Below are positions 5,018 to 5,049 of a stretch of 5,049 bases of DNA, piece after piece (within the stretch, counting starts at the first letter, position 1; the number at the start of each line of letters is the position of its first letter). This DNA is from an uncultured Oscillospiraceae bacterium (GTDB lineage Bacteria; Bacillota; Clostridia; Oscillospirales; Oscillospiraceae). The stretch lies in the NCBI GenBank assembly GCA_934572445.1, contig CAKTLD010000119.1:1-5049 (forward strand), read 5' to 3'. The notes beneath the pieces are model-generated. The model was not told where the DNA came from, made no database searches, and saw only the letters and a list, made by a program, of their open reading frames with translations. Made by a program: the position numbers and the translations under genes.

Positions 5018-5041
5018 GCCAGTCTGCGGACTGGCTTTTTT
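5018..5041 (+). terminator. Intrinsic terminator, plus strand
   Basis: GCCAGTC (5018-5024), tetraloop TGCG, GACTGGC (5029-5035), then six T residues (5036-5041): a canonical rho-independent terminator on the plus strand. No plus-strand gene that it could serve is visible in the window, and it stands about 40 bases after another plus-strand hairpin, so the pair may be left from a removed gene or mark a noncoding transcript. Confidence 0.8.
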
Positions 5042-5049
5042 CATGCCAT

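Noticed and set aside
4919..5044. Minus-strand 41-codon frame starting M-K-K-A-S-P-Q-T-G-R
   Set aside because: It consists largely of the two hairpin stems, so the open frame is explained by terminator sequence, and no ribosome site is visible before the window ends.

Overview
The window looks like chromosomal DNA from a Gram-positive, low-redox gut-type Clostridia (Oscillospiraceae/Ruminococcaceae-like). This is inferred from GC-rich coding DNA with strong GGAGG-type ribosome sites, sigma-A type promoters, intrinsic terminators, a lipoprotein with a Gram-positive lipobox, and Clostridia-typical families (DUF4358, MBOAT, PNPOx-like, ECF sigma with a one-pass anti-sigma partner). No phylogenetic marker is present, so the genus is not determined. 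Every convincing gene is on the minus strand; the long plus-strand open frames are antisense shadows.

In transcription order (right to left): (i) 4685-5049 is AT-rich and non-coding, with two plus-strand terminator hairpins at the right edge, a long imperfect inverted repeat (4788-4841) and a good minus-strand promoter (4707-4735). (ii) That promoter drives a 76-residue zinc-ribbon protein (4454-4684). (iii) Directly after its stop, in the same frame, comes a remnant of a 2-hydroxycarboxylate (citrate/malate) transporter lacking both its N-terminal half and its C-terminal end, and joined to an unrecognised tail (3815-4453). (iv) 3471-3814 is an intergenic stretch with hairpins and a clear promoter for a LOG-family nucleotide-monophosphate phosphoribohydrolase (2940-3470). 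(v) A PNPOx-like flavin-binding protein follows (2386-2862). (vi) 1999-2307 appears to hold a decayed small membrane-protein gene. (vii) An ECF sigma factor and its probable anti-sigma partner overlap by ATGA (1542-2015, 871-1545) and end at a textbook terminator (820-861). (viii) A DUF4358 lipoprotein (59-697) is followed three bases after its stop by the start of an MBOAT O-acyltransferase gene that leaves the window at base 1.

How they fit together: the sigma/anti-sigma pair is a self-contained regulatory operon. The lipoprotein and MBOAT genes form a separate cell-envelope operon immediately downstream, so control of envelope acylation by this sigma factor is possible but unproven. The right third looks like a rearrangement scar: a truncated transporter next to an AT-rich segment. 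I found no CRISPR array, tRNA, rRNA, complete insertion sequence or convincing new defence or mobile system.
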